A DNA stretch of 64,000 nucleotides, taken from the NCBI GenBank assembly GCA_044376575.1, contig JBILKR010000010.1:1-64000 (forward strand), given 5' to 3'. The translations under genes and the position numbers were made by a program. Shown here piece by piece: positions 18,654 through 26,759 of the stretch. Source of the DNA: BA4 sp044376575. GTDB taxonomy: Bacteria; Bacteroidota; Bacteroidia; CAIKAF01. Position 1 is the stretch's first letter. Each line of letters opens with the position of its first letter. A model generated the notes under the pieces. The model searched no databases. It saw nothing but the letters and a program-made list of their open reading frames with translations, and had not been told where the DNA came from.

Positions 18654-19457
18654 ATGTTTATTGGATTAAAATTAAAATATTCAATTTCTATATTTCTGTT
18701 AATATCAGTAACTTTTTTTTATTCATCCTGTGTTTCTAAAAAAAAATATCTTTCATCTCAAACTGAAGTAGAGGATTTAAAAGACAAAAATGAATCGTTA
18801 CAATTGGAACTTTCTTTATCAAAATCTCAAATAATTGAACAGGAAATCAATCGTGAAAAATTAGAAAGAGATATTGAAATCCTAAAAACAAATATGATTC
18901 AGCAGCTTGAAAAGAAACAACAGGAACTTATTGCTAAAGAAGAAAAACTGAATGAGTTGGAGGATATTATTTTCAAGTTGAATACTCAGGTACAGCAAAT
19001 CAAATCGGCTGTTTCAACTCAGCTTCAGAATTATCAAGAGGATGATGTAATGTTAAGTGTGAAAGATGGGAAATTGTATATTTCGTTATCTGAAAAACTT
19101 TTATTCAAATCGGGAAGCTATAAACTTGATCCAACTGGAGCAGAAGTGGTTGCTTTGATGTCATCAGTATTAATAAATTATCCTGATATTTCAATTACTA
19201 TTGAAGGCAATACTGACAATGTTGGCAGTGAAATTTCTAATTGGGATTTGAGTGTGTTAAGAGCAACTTCTATTATTCATGTTATGACATTGAATAAGAT
19301 TTCTCCATCATGTTTGAATGCTTCCGGAAAAGGGTCTTTTTCACCTGTTTCTACCAATGATACAGAGGAGGGAAGAGAAAAAAATAGAAGAACAGAAATT
19401 ATTATTTCACCGAACCTTCAAGACTTTTTTGAAATATTAAATGAGCAAACGAAATGA
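18654..19457 (+). CDS. OmpA-family coiled-coil lipoprotein
   Basis: Protein of about 267 residues from the ATG at 18654; a TTG at 18639 inside the preceding gene is less likely. The N-terminal hydrophobic stretch ends in FYSSC, a lipobox. Residues about 30-115 form a coiled coil (heptads of Leu/Ile/Glu/Lys), and the last 120 residues are an OmpA/MotB-like peptidoglycan-binding domain: ITIEGNTDNVGS, NWDLSVLRATSI and EGREKNRRTEIIISP. It would tether the outer membrane to peptidoglycan. Its stop overlaps the following start (ATGA). Confidence 0.88.
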   Translation: MFIGLKLKYSISIFLLISVTFFYSSCVSKKKYLSSQTEVEDLKDKNESLQLELSLSKSQIIEQEINREKLERDIEILKTNMIQQLEKKQQELIAKEEKLNELEDIIFKLNTQVQQIKSAVSTQLQNYQEDDVMLSVKDGKLYISLSEKLLFKSGSYKLDPTGAEVVALMSSVLINYPDISITIEGNTDNVGSEISNWDLSVLRATSIIHVMTLNKISPSCLNASGKGSFSPVSTNDTEEGREKNRRTEIIISPNLQDFFEILNEQTK

Positions 19458-19912
19458 GTTCATTTCCTGAATTGAATATTCCTGCAGGCGTGTTTAAAAT
19501 TGTTCAGCACGAAAGAGGGTATGATATATGGGATGATTTCAGAAAAAAATATGTACTCCTTACGCCTGAAGAATGGGTTCGTCAGCACATCCTTTGGTAT
19601 CTTGTCAATTATCTTCAATATCCTCAGGGAAGAATAAGTGTAGAATCTTCAATTAAAATGAACGGACTTCAGCGCAGGTGTGATGCTATAGTTTTTGATG
19701 AGTTGCTTCATCCATTGGTTTTGATTGAGTGCAAGTCTTATGACGTAGAAATTTCTCAAGAAACCCTAATGCAAATTTCAACTTATAATCGTACATTACA
19801 AGTGAAATATTGGTTGCTTACAAACGGAATGAAAACATATTTTTTATTGAGAAAAAATAATCCTGATGAATTTATCTTTCAGCATGAGCTGCCATTATAT
19901 CATACCTTATAA
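19454..19912 (+). CDS. Stand-alone HsdR_N-type nuclease-like protein
   Basis: Protein of 152 residues matching the N-terminal domain of type I restriction HsdR subunits (HSDR_N_2). The PD-(D/E)xK-like core is visible as RRCDAIVFDE followed by VLIECKSY, giving D and E-x-K, and the helix before it reads PEEWVRQHILWYLV. No helicase domain, no HsdM or HsdS is present in this neighbourhood, so it is not part of a restriction system here. Small proteins of this kind are common in Bacteroidota and remain uncharacterised; nuclease activity is possible but unproven. Coupled by 4 bases to the OmpA-type lipoprotein gene. Confidence 0.82.
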   Translation: MSSFPELNIPAGVFKIVQHERGYDIWDDFRKKYVLLTPEEWVRQHILWYLVNYLQYPQGRISVESSIKMNGLQRRCDAIVFDELLHPLVLIECKSYDVEISQETLMQISTYNRTLQVKYWLLTNGMKTYFLLRKNNPDEFIFQHELPLYHTL

Positions 19913-19920
19913 ATTTAAAA

Positions 19921-20973
19921 GTGAAAGTAGCCCTCATTCATTATCGATTAATTCATTTTGGCGGGTTAGAAACGCGATTAAAAAATTATATTGATTTCTT
20001 TCACAACAGAGGTGATGAAGTGACAGTGATTTGTTCTAAGTATGAATCTTCAGTGCAATTGCCGAAAAATGTTAATTTAGTTATACTTGGTGCAGGAATC
20101 TGTCCAAAACCATTTCGTCAGAGAGGTTTTGATAATAGGTTAAAAAAATATATGCAAAACCATGCATTTGATTTTAGTCTTTCATTGGGTCGTACTTCTT
20201 ATCAGCAATATGTTTTATGTCCGGGGAATCATCTTGGATATTTACAAAAACAGAATAAAAAATATTGGGGAATCAAAGATCGAGAGGAGATCAAGATGGA
20301 TAAAAAAGCATTCAGAAATTCTGATATGATTTTTGCTGCATCTCAAATGATAAAAAATGAATTGACTGATTTATACAATGTGGATGAAAATAAAATCATT
20401 GTGTTGTATCCACCACTAAATACTTTTAAATATCCTGCAGTTACTCCCAATGAAAAAAAGAATACTCGTGAAAAACTTGGATGGAGTGAGGCTAGCCAAT
20501 ATTTTTTATTCGTGTCTCTCGGTCATCAAAGAAAAGGTTTACCATTGCTGTTGAAATTATTTTCTCAGTTAAAAAATACAAACAAACATCTGATGATTAT
20601 TGGAGTACCTGAAATTAAAACAGATCTTTCCAATGTACATTATTTAGGTTTCTTTGAAAATCCAAGAGATTTCTATCTTGCTGCTGACGCATTGTTACAC
20701 CCCTCTGTTTATGAGCCATACGGCCAAATTGTAGCTGAAGCAATTCAGTGTCAAACTCCTGTTATCGTTTCGCAAAATGTTGGTGCATCAGAAATCGTAT
20801 CTCCAAACGAAGGATTGGTTTTGCCTCCGGATGACTTGAATGCCTGGGTAAAAGCGGTTCAATTTTTTATGCCGGATCAGTTCAATATTCCTGCTGATAT
20901 TGCAGTGATAAAGAAACTTACACTTCATCATCACATGCAGCAGATGCTACATACTGCGAGAATAGATACCTAA
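19921..20973 (+). CDS. Glycosyltransferase family 4 protein
   Basis: GT-B enzyme of 350 residues starting at a GTG. The N-terminal half opens with ALIHYRLIHFGGLETRL, the glycine loop for the acceptor side, and the C-terminal half has LFVSLGHQRKGLPLLL and LLHPSVYEPYGQIVAEA, the E-x7-E donor-site motif of GT4 (Glu of YEPYGQIVAEA). Such enzymes transfer sugars in LPS core, capsule or glycoprotein synthesis; the core heptosyltransferase/WaaG-like group is the nearest by pattern, but the substrate is unknown. It lies 8 bases after the HsdR_N gene. Confidence 0.85.
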   Translation: MKVALIHYRLIHFGGLETRLKNYIDFFHNRGDEVTVICSKYESSVQLPKNVNLVILGAGICPKPFRQRGFDNRLKKYMQNHAFDFSLSLGRTSYQQYVLCPGNHLGYLQKQNKKYWGIKDREEIKMDKKAFRNSDMIFAASQMIKNELTDLYNVDENKIIVLYPPLNTFKYPAVTPNEKKNTREKLGWSEASQYFLFVSLGHQRKGLPLLLKLFSQLKNTNKHLMIIGVPEIKTDLSNVHYLGFFENPRDFYLAADALLHPSVYEPYGQIVAEAIQCQTPVIVSQNVGASEIVSPNEGLVLPPDDLNAWVKAVQFFMPDQFNIPADIAVIKKLTLHHHMQQMLHTARIDT

Positions 20974-21056
20974 TATTAGGAGATTCTTGATTTTGGTCTT
21001 GCTATTCTATGTAAATTTACACGCAACTTTTCAATGGTTTGCTTGTTAAATATTTT

Positions 21057-23900
21057 ATGGTAAAAAAGAAAAATGCACCTTCTTTTGATGAATTAGATCC
21101 GCAGAATTTTATTTTAATCAAAGGTGCAAGGGTACATAATTTAAAGAATATTGATCTTGCTATACCTCGTGATCAACTAGTAGTTATTACCGGATTGTCG
21201 GGTTCAGGAAAATCTTCACTTGCATTTGAAACACTATATGCTGAGGGTCAGCGAAGGTATGTAGAGAGTTTGTCATCCTATGCTCGTCAGTTTTTGGGAA
21301 AACTTGATAAGCCAGAAGTGGATTACATTAAGGGGATTTCTCCTGCTGTTGCTATTGAACAAAAAGTGAATACAAGAAATCCTCGATCTACAGTAGGAAC
21401 TTCTACCGAAATTTATGATTACCTGAAACTTTTATTTGCAAGAATCGGAAGAACTTTTTCTCCTGTTTCTGAAGAAGAAGTCAAAAGACATCAGGTTTCA
21501 GATGTGATGGATATGATTTCTCAATTGCCTGAAAATTCAAGAGCCATACTCTCCGCTCCCTTGATTGTAAAAAGCGGCAGAACAGTTCAGCAAGAGTTAA
21601 GTTTATACCAGCAGCAAGGGTTCAGCAGGTTGATGTATAAGTCAGAAATGATGAAGATTGAAGATATTGTACCCCAAAGTAAAAAGATCAATGCTGAAGA
21701 TGTTGAACTGATGGTGGGAAGAATTTCTGTAAGGCATGCTGATGATTTTTACAGCGAGGTCGCAGATATGATTCAAACATGCTTCTTTGAAGGACAAGGA
21801 ATTTGCAGGGTGCATCTCTTCGATAAAAATGGCGTCGCATTATCTGTAAAAGAATATTCTTCGCGATTTGAAAAAGACGGAATTGATTTTGAAGAACCCA
21901 GTATCCATCTATTTAGTTTTAATAACCCTTTTGGGGCTTGCAAAACATGTGAAGGATACGGAAAAATTTTAGGCATTGATGAAGATTTGGTAATTCCGGA
22001 TAAATCACTTTCAGTTTTTGAAGGAGCGGTTTCCTGTTGGAAAGGTGAAAAGCTCAGTGAATGGTATGATCAGTTTATTATGGTTGCCAAAGACTACCAG
22101 TTTCCCATTCATAAACCGTATTATGATTTAACAGCCGGACAAAAAAAATTACTGTGGGACGGAGGACGAGAAATTTCCGGCATCAATGATTTTTTTAAAT
22201 ACGTTGAAGAAAATTTGTATAAGATTCAATATCGGGTTTTACTTTCAAGATACAGGGGAAGAACTACCTGCCCGGATTGTCAGGGCTCAAGATTAAGGAA
22301 AGATGCAGGCTACGTAAAAGTGAGTGATAAATCTATTATTGATTTAGTGTTAATGCCCGTATCCGAACTCTCTGCTTTTTTTCAGCACATTGAATTAACA
22401 GCAAGTGAGCAAAAAATTGCATCCAGAATTTTATTGGAAATAAAAAGTAGATTACAATTCTTGAATGACGTTGGGTTAGGATACTTAACGCTCAATCGTC
22501 TTTCTTCTACCTTGTCGGGTGGAGAGTCTCAGCGCATTAATCTGGCAACATCTATTGGTAGTAGTTTGGTGGGGTCAATGTATATATTGGACGAGCCCAG
22601 CATTGGCTTGCATCCCAGGGATACTGAAAAACTTGTCCAGGTAATTAAGCATTTAAGAGATGAAGGAAATACTGTAATTGTTGTAGAGCATGATGAAGAG
22701 TTTATGCGTGAGGCAGACTATCTGATTGATATCGGTCCCGGTGCAGGAAGTTATGGAGGGGAAGTAGTTTTCACAGGAAACCATAAAGAACTGATACATG
22801 ATGAGAAAAGTATCACTGCTTCTTATTTGAATAAAAAAATGACAATTCCGGTTCCCAAAAGAAGAAGAACATGGAATAAATACATTGAAATACTGGGTGC
22901 ACGAGAGAATAACTTAAAGAATATCAATGTCAAAATCCCGCTGGGTGTTCTAACGGTGGTGGTTGGTGTCAGTGGATCAGGTAAAACCAGTCTGATTAAA
23001 CACATCCTTGCACCGGCACTTAAAAAATTATATGGAGGTCATGCTGAAAAGACCGGACAGTTTGATAAATTGAGCGGACATCTAAAAGATATTTCAGCTA
23101 TTGAACTTGTTGACCAAAATCCCATCGGCAAATCATCAAGATCAAATCCTGTAACTTATTTGAAAGTTTATGATGAAATAAGAAATCTTTTTTCCACCTT
23201 GCCCGCATCAAAATCAGCTGGGTTTAAACCCTCTCATTTTTCTTTTAATGTGGCCGGAGGAAGATGTGAAGCATGTGAGGGCGAAGGTATTGTGACCATT
23301 GAAATGCAGTTTATGGCAGATATTACGCTGCCGTGCGAAAACTGTAAAGGAAAGAGATTTAAAGAAGAGGTGCTTGAAGTAAAATACAGGGATAAATCGA
23401 TCTCTGATATATTGGATTTATCGATTGATGAAGCGATGGACTTTTTTGAGAATCACCCGAAAAGAACCGTCCTTGATCAGCGAATTGCTCAAAAATTAAA
23501 GCCTCTTCAGGATGTTGGTTTAGGTTATGTAAAAATGGGACAATCATCTTCCACGCTGAGCGGGGGAGAGGCTCAACGGGTTAAACTCGCCTATTTTCTC
23601 AGTAAGGGAACAACCGAAGGCAAGACCCTGTTCTTATTTGATGAACCAACAACAGGGTTGCATTTTCATGATATTTTAAAATTGATGGATTCTCTGAATG
23701 CCTTGATTGAAAAAGGACATTCAGTATTGGTCATTGAACATAATTTAGATGTGATGAAATGTGCCGATTGGATCATTGAGCTAGGACCGGTTGGCGGAGC
23801 TGAAGGTGGAAATGTCTGTTTTGAGGGGCTTCCAGAAAATATTATAGACACAACTATCTCATCAACAGCGATTTTCTTGAAAGAAAAATTGAAGTCATAA
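21057..23900 (+). CDS. uvrA: Excinuclease ABC subunit A
   Basis: UvrA, about 947 residues from the ATG at 21057 (the TTG at 21039 is in frame but adds a non-conserved leader). It recognises bulky DNA damage in nucleotide excision repair. Two ABC modules are visible: Walker A GLSGSGKSS and GVSGSGKTS, signatures LSGGESQR and LSGGEAQR. Zinc modules are CKTCEGYGK with CPDCQGSRL in the first half and CEACEGEG with CENCKGKRF in the second. uvrB and uvrC are not in the window. The ATPase sites look intact, so it should be functional. Confidence 0.96.
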   Translation: MVKKKNAPSFDELDPQNFILIKGARVHNLKNIDLAIPRDQLVVITGLSGSGKSSLAFETLYAEGQRRYVESLSSYARQFLGKLDKPEVDYIKGISPAVAIEQKVNTRNPRSTVGTSTEIYDYLKLLFARIGRTFSPVSEEEVKRHQVSDVMDMISQLPENSRAILSAPLIVKSGRTVQQELSLYQQQGFSRLMYKSEMMKIEDIVPQSKKINAEDVELMVGRISVRHADDFYSEVADMIQTCFFEGQGICRVHLFDKNGVALSVKEYSSRFEKDGIDFEEPSIHLFSFNNPFGACKTCEGYGKILGIDEDLVIPDKSLSVFEGAVSCWKGEKLSEWYDQFIMVAKDYQFPIHKPYYDLTAGQKKLLWDGGREISGINDFFKYVEENLYKIQYRVLLSRYRGRTTCPDCQGSRLRKDAGYVKVSDKSIIDLVLMPVSELSAFFQHIELTASEQKIASRILLEIKSRLQFLNDVGLGYLTLNRLSSTLSGGESQRINLATSIGSSLVGSMYILDEPSIGLHPRDTEKLVQVIKHLRDEGNTVIVVEHDEEFMREADYLIDIGPGAGSYGGEVVFTGNHKELIHDEKSITASYLNKKMTIPVPKRRRTWNKYIEILGARENNLKNINVKIPLGVLTVVVGVSGSGKTSLIKHILAPALKKLYGGHAEKTGQFDKLSGHLKDISAIELVDQNPIGKSSRSNPVTYLKVYDEIRNLFSTLPASKSAGFKPSHFSFNVAGGRCEACEGEGIVTIEMQFMADITLPCENCKGKRFKEEVLEVKYRDKSISDILDLSIDEAMDFFENHPKRTVLDQRIAQKLKPLQDVGLGYVKMGQSSSTLSGGEAQRVKLAYFLSKGTTEGKTLFLFDEPTTGLHFHDILKLMDSLNALIEKGHSVLVIEHNLDVMKCADWIIELGPVGGAEGGNVCFEGLPENIIDTTISSTAIFLKEKLKS

Positions 23901-23952
23901 TAATAAAATCAAAGGGTTTTATTTTTAATTTTTTTACGGGGTAAAAAAAACA

Positions 23953-23983
23953 TTTGATTTATAATATAAAACTTGTATTTTAG
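23953..23983 (+). promoter_or_regulatory. Candidate promoter for secreted-protein cluster
   Basis: TTTG at 23953-23956, 19 bases, then TATTTTAG at 23976-23983, one mismatch from TAnnTTTG. The ATG at 24003 follows 19 bases after the -7 box. The spacing is exactly that of the Bacteroidota consensus. Confidence 0.5.
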
Positions 23984-24002
23984 CACTTAAACATTAGTTA
24001 AA

Positions 24003-24434
24003 ATGAAACCCATAAAACGATTTATATCAATTTTGATGCTTTTCTTTTGTGCTTCAGGATTTTCTTCTGCACAAGCAGAATGGACATTGTTTCAATCCAG
24101 TAATGGAGTAGAGATTTATACTAAAGAAATAGTTTGTAGTCCGGCTAGTAATGATGTTTTAGCGGAGATGATTATTTTCAAAGTCACCAATAAAACCGGT
24201 AATACAAAAAATATTAGCTGGCAATATGATCTATACTACAATCAGCAATGTAAAACTTGCGGTAAAGATGAATATCAAATAAACTTTGATTTGAATGGAT
24301 ACCAAACTATAGAAGGAATCTGTCGTTCTAAGCAAGGATTGCCTAATCTTTATATCCATAAAAAGTTCGTTAATAAAATTATCAATACCGAAGAACTTAC
24401 CGAATTTAATTTGTCTGAACTAACCATCAAATAA
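24003..24434 (+). CDS. Small secreted protein of unknown function
   Basis: Protein of 143 residues with a signal peptide (residues about 1-24, ending FSSAQ). The mature part starts EWTLFQSSNGVEIYTKEIVC and contains a pattern of four cysteines (IVC, QQCKTC, GIC), suggesting disulfide bonds; the middle (VTNKTGNTKNISWQYDLYYN) looks like a beta sandwich. I do not recognise a named domain. It lies 10 bases before the first type-B T9SS substrate and shares its promoter, so it may act with it. Cysteines also recur in the sorting domains of the two following genes. Confidence 0.7.
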   Translation: MKPIKRFISILMLFFCASGFSSAQAEWTLFQSSNGVEIYTKEIVCSPASNDVLAEMIIFKVTNKTGNTKNISWQYDLYYNQQCKTCGKDEYQINFDLNGYQTIEGICRSKQGLPNLYIHKKFVNKIINTEELTEFNLSELTIK

Positions 24435-24444
24435 TTGATTAAGA

Positions 24445-26655
24445 ATGAAAAAGTTTACATTACATTTCGCCTTTTTTATTTTATCGGTATTCATATTCCA
24501 ATCAACCTCTCAAGCTCAATCAGCACCATGTGGTGATTGTGTTGGGTTTGTGGATGCCGCGGCAGATTTTACCAACGTTTGTGCCGGTGATCCTGTAACC
24601 CTTACGGCAATTGGAGATGGATATGCTTATGCCAACGATTTTAATACGTCAACCATCGGAGCCGGTTGGAGTACAAACGTTGTTCCGCAATTCAATAATC
24701 CGTGCGGTACTGGTACCGATGGAACACCTCACTTGTGGATGGGAACATCAACAGCATTTCCCCGTGAATTAGTAACAGTTGATTTCAATATGACTGGAGG
24801 TGGAAACATTTCCTTTGATTTTGATATGGCAATCCAAGGCCAAGCGGCACCATGTGAAGGACCTGATTTATCTACTGAAGGTGTATATCTTGACTTTTCA
24901 ACAGATGCCGGAGCTACCTGGATTAATATTTTTTATTTCAATCCGGTACCATTAAACGGACCTTATGTTAATTGGGCAAACTATTCATACCCGATTCCCC
25001 CAGAAGCACAAACTCCTTGTACACGTTTCCGTTGGTTTCAGGGTGGAACATCAGGAAATAACTTTGATCACTGGGGGTTGGATAACATCGTTATCGGACC
25101 ACAATTACCTCCCGGTTCTGTAGAGTTATTTTGGGAAGGTACTTTGCAAAATGCTTTACCAACCGAGGTTATTTATCCTCAAAATGACACTATGTTGATA
25201 TTGGTAATGCAAACCCCGATTGATACTTGTAAGGATACAATCTTTATTACAGTATCTGAGCCGCCAACTGCAATTCTATCATTTACCCCCATTCCTGCTT
25301 GTGCCGGTGAGCCGATTAATTTTATCGCCAGCGGTTCTACAGGTACAATAGGGACAGTAAATTATGACCTCGATAATAATGGAACTTATGAATATGCTAT
25401 CGCAGCTCCGGGTGATACAACTTTTGATATTTTAATTCCTGGTGTTTATGATATTGGAATACAGGTCGTCGCGCCTGGCGGATGTAATAGTGATTCTGTC
25501 TTTCAGCTGACGGTCAGCCCGCTTCCTACGCTTAATTTAAGTAGTTCGCCTTTGGCTGTATGTTTAGGGAATTCTGTTCTTTTGGCGGATTCTGCTACGC
25601 TTATAAATCCTCCGTCAATGAGCAACACCATCACTAATTTTTCCTGGGATTTTCAAAATGATGGAGTGTTAGATTCGATAACTCTCGGTGTTCAATTAAC
25701 TGGTCCGCCAATTCAGCGGGTGAAGAGTGCATTCCCTTATTTCTACACCGCGCCGGGTAATTATGAGATAGTGAGTACTGTAACTACTAGTTCTGGCTGT
25801 ACTCGTTCTGATACAGTTGAAGTAACTATATATGATTTACCCGTTGCAGGCTTTACAACAGGTAATGAATGTTTCTTAACCCCTGTAAGTTTTCAAGATA
25901 CTTCTATCATTACTTCACCAGAAATAATTGATATTTACGATTGGACATTAACTAATCCTTTAGATCCGAGTTTTAACGAATCTTTCTCTGATACTTCTTT
26001 TACCTATAGTTTCCCTCAACCGGGAACCTATTACGTTCAATTATATGTAGAATCTGAAAATGGTTGTGTTGATTCTATTGCAGATTCTGTAGTTGTGTAT
26101 CCGAACCCAGTAGCTGATTTTACATATATCACTGATTGTTTCCAGACAAATCACTTTCAGCAAACTGCTTCGCCTGCTCAGGGGTTGACTTATATATGGG
26201 ATATGGATATGGACGGTGCACCTGATACAACTCAACCTGCATTTACTTATGTATTCCCTGACTCCGCAGATCAGAATGTAAATTTACAAGTGTATGACGG
26301 CAATGCATGTACTTCTGATACTACCATTCTTGTTGATGTAAAAGGTGGAGTAGATAAACCGGTAATGCCAAACGTACTTTCCATGAGCAGTACTAATGGA
26401 AATGAAAAATTTGATTTTACCATGTTTGCGCCAGGCTTCAATGAATGTATCAGTTATACCTTGGCTATCTTTAATAGATGGGGAACATTGGTATATGAAG
26501 CAGTTAACGATGTCAATGATCCGGATATGACTTGTACTCGTTGTTTTAAAGGAAAGAATACAAATGGCGTTGCTTTAACAGAAGGAACGTATTTCTATAT
26601 CCTTAAAGGAGATACCGGAATTGAAGGAAAAGGTACTATCACCGTTTTTAATTAA
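24445..26655 (+). CDS. T9SS type-B-sorted secreted protein with PKD-like domains
   Basis: Protein of 736 residues. Signal peptide 1-25 (ending SQAQ). Residues about 60-220 look like a carbohydrate/lectin-like beta sandwich (FNTSTIGAGW, ISFDFDMAIQG, FRWFQGGTSGNNFDHWGLDN). From about 280 to 610 there are PKD/Ig-like beta domains (PACAGEPINFIASG; FSWDFQNDGV; VADFTYITDC). The last about 95 residues match the gliding-motility/type-B T9SS sorting domain: PNVLSMSS, IFNRWGTLVYE, EGTYFYILKG. Conserved Cys residues occur inside it. It would be secreted by T9SS and possibly cell-surface-bound. A terminator follows. Confidence 0.83.
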   Translation: MKKFTLHFAFFILSVFIFQSTSQAQSAPCGDCVGFVDAAADFTNVCAGDPVTLTAIGDGYAYANDFNTSTIGAGWSTNVVPQFNNPCGTGTDGTPHLWMGTSTAFPRELVTVDFNMTGGGNISFDFDMAIQGQAAPCEGPDLSTEGVYLDFSTDAGATWINIFYFNPVPLNGPYVNWANYSYPIPPEAQTPCTRFRWFQGGTSGNNFDHWGLDNIVIGPQLPPGSVELFWEGTLQNALPTEVIYPQNDTMLILVMQTPIDTCKDTIFITVSEPPTAILSFTPIPACAGEPINFIASGSTGTIGTVNYDLDNNGTYEYAIAAPGDTTFDILIPGVYDIGIQVVAPGGCNSDSVFQLTVSPLPTLNLSSSPLAVCLGNSVLLADSATLINPPSMSNTITNFSWDFQNDGVLDSITLGVQLTGPPIQRVKSAFPYFYTAPGNYEIVSTVTTSSGCTRSDTVEVTIYDLPVAGFTTGNECFLTPVSFQDTSIITSPEIIDIYDWTLTNPLDPSFNESFSDTSFTYSFPQPGTYYVQLYVESENGCVDSIADSVVVYPNPVADFTYITDCFQTNHFQQTASPAQGLTYIWDMDMDGAPDTTQPAFTYVFPDSADQNVNLQVYDGNACTSDTTILVDVKGGVDKPVMPNVLSMSSTNGNEKFDFTMFAPGFNECISYTLAIFNRWGTLVYEAVNDVNDPDMTCTRCFKGKNTNGVALTEGTYFYILKGDTGIEGKGTITVFN

Positions 26656-26677
26656 CTGTATTTTCTAATAATAATTG

Positions 26678-26710
26678 AAAGGCCTGCTGTTTAACAGCAG
26701 GCCTTTTTTT
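26678..26710 (+). terminator. Rho-independent terminator
   Basis: Stem AAAGGCCTGCTG (26678-26689) with complementary CAGCAGGCCTTT and a 5-base loop, running into a T tract to 26710. It separates the two type-B T9SS genes. Confidence 0.92.
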
Positions 26711-26759
26711 TGAATATTAATAAAATTGAGTCACATTTGTTACTGCTATTTAACATCCT

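Noticed and set aside
19454..19912. Type I restriction system
   Set aside because: Only the HsdR N-domain is present; no helicase, methyltransferase or specificity subunit nearby.
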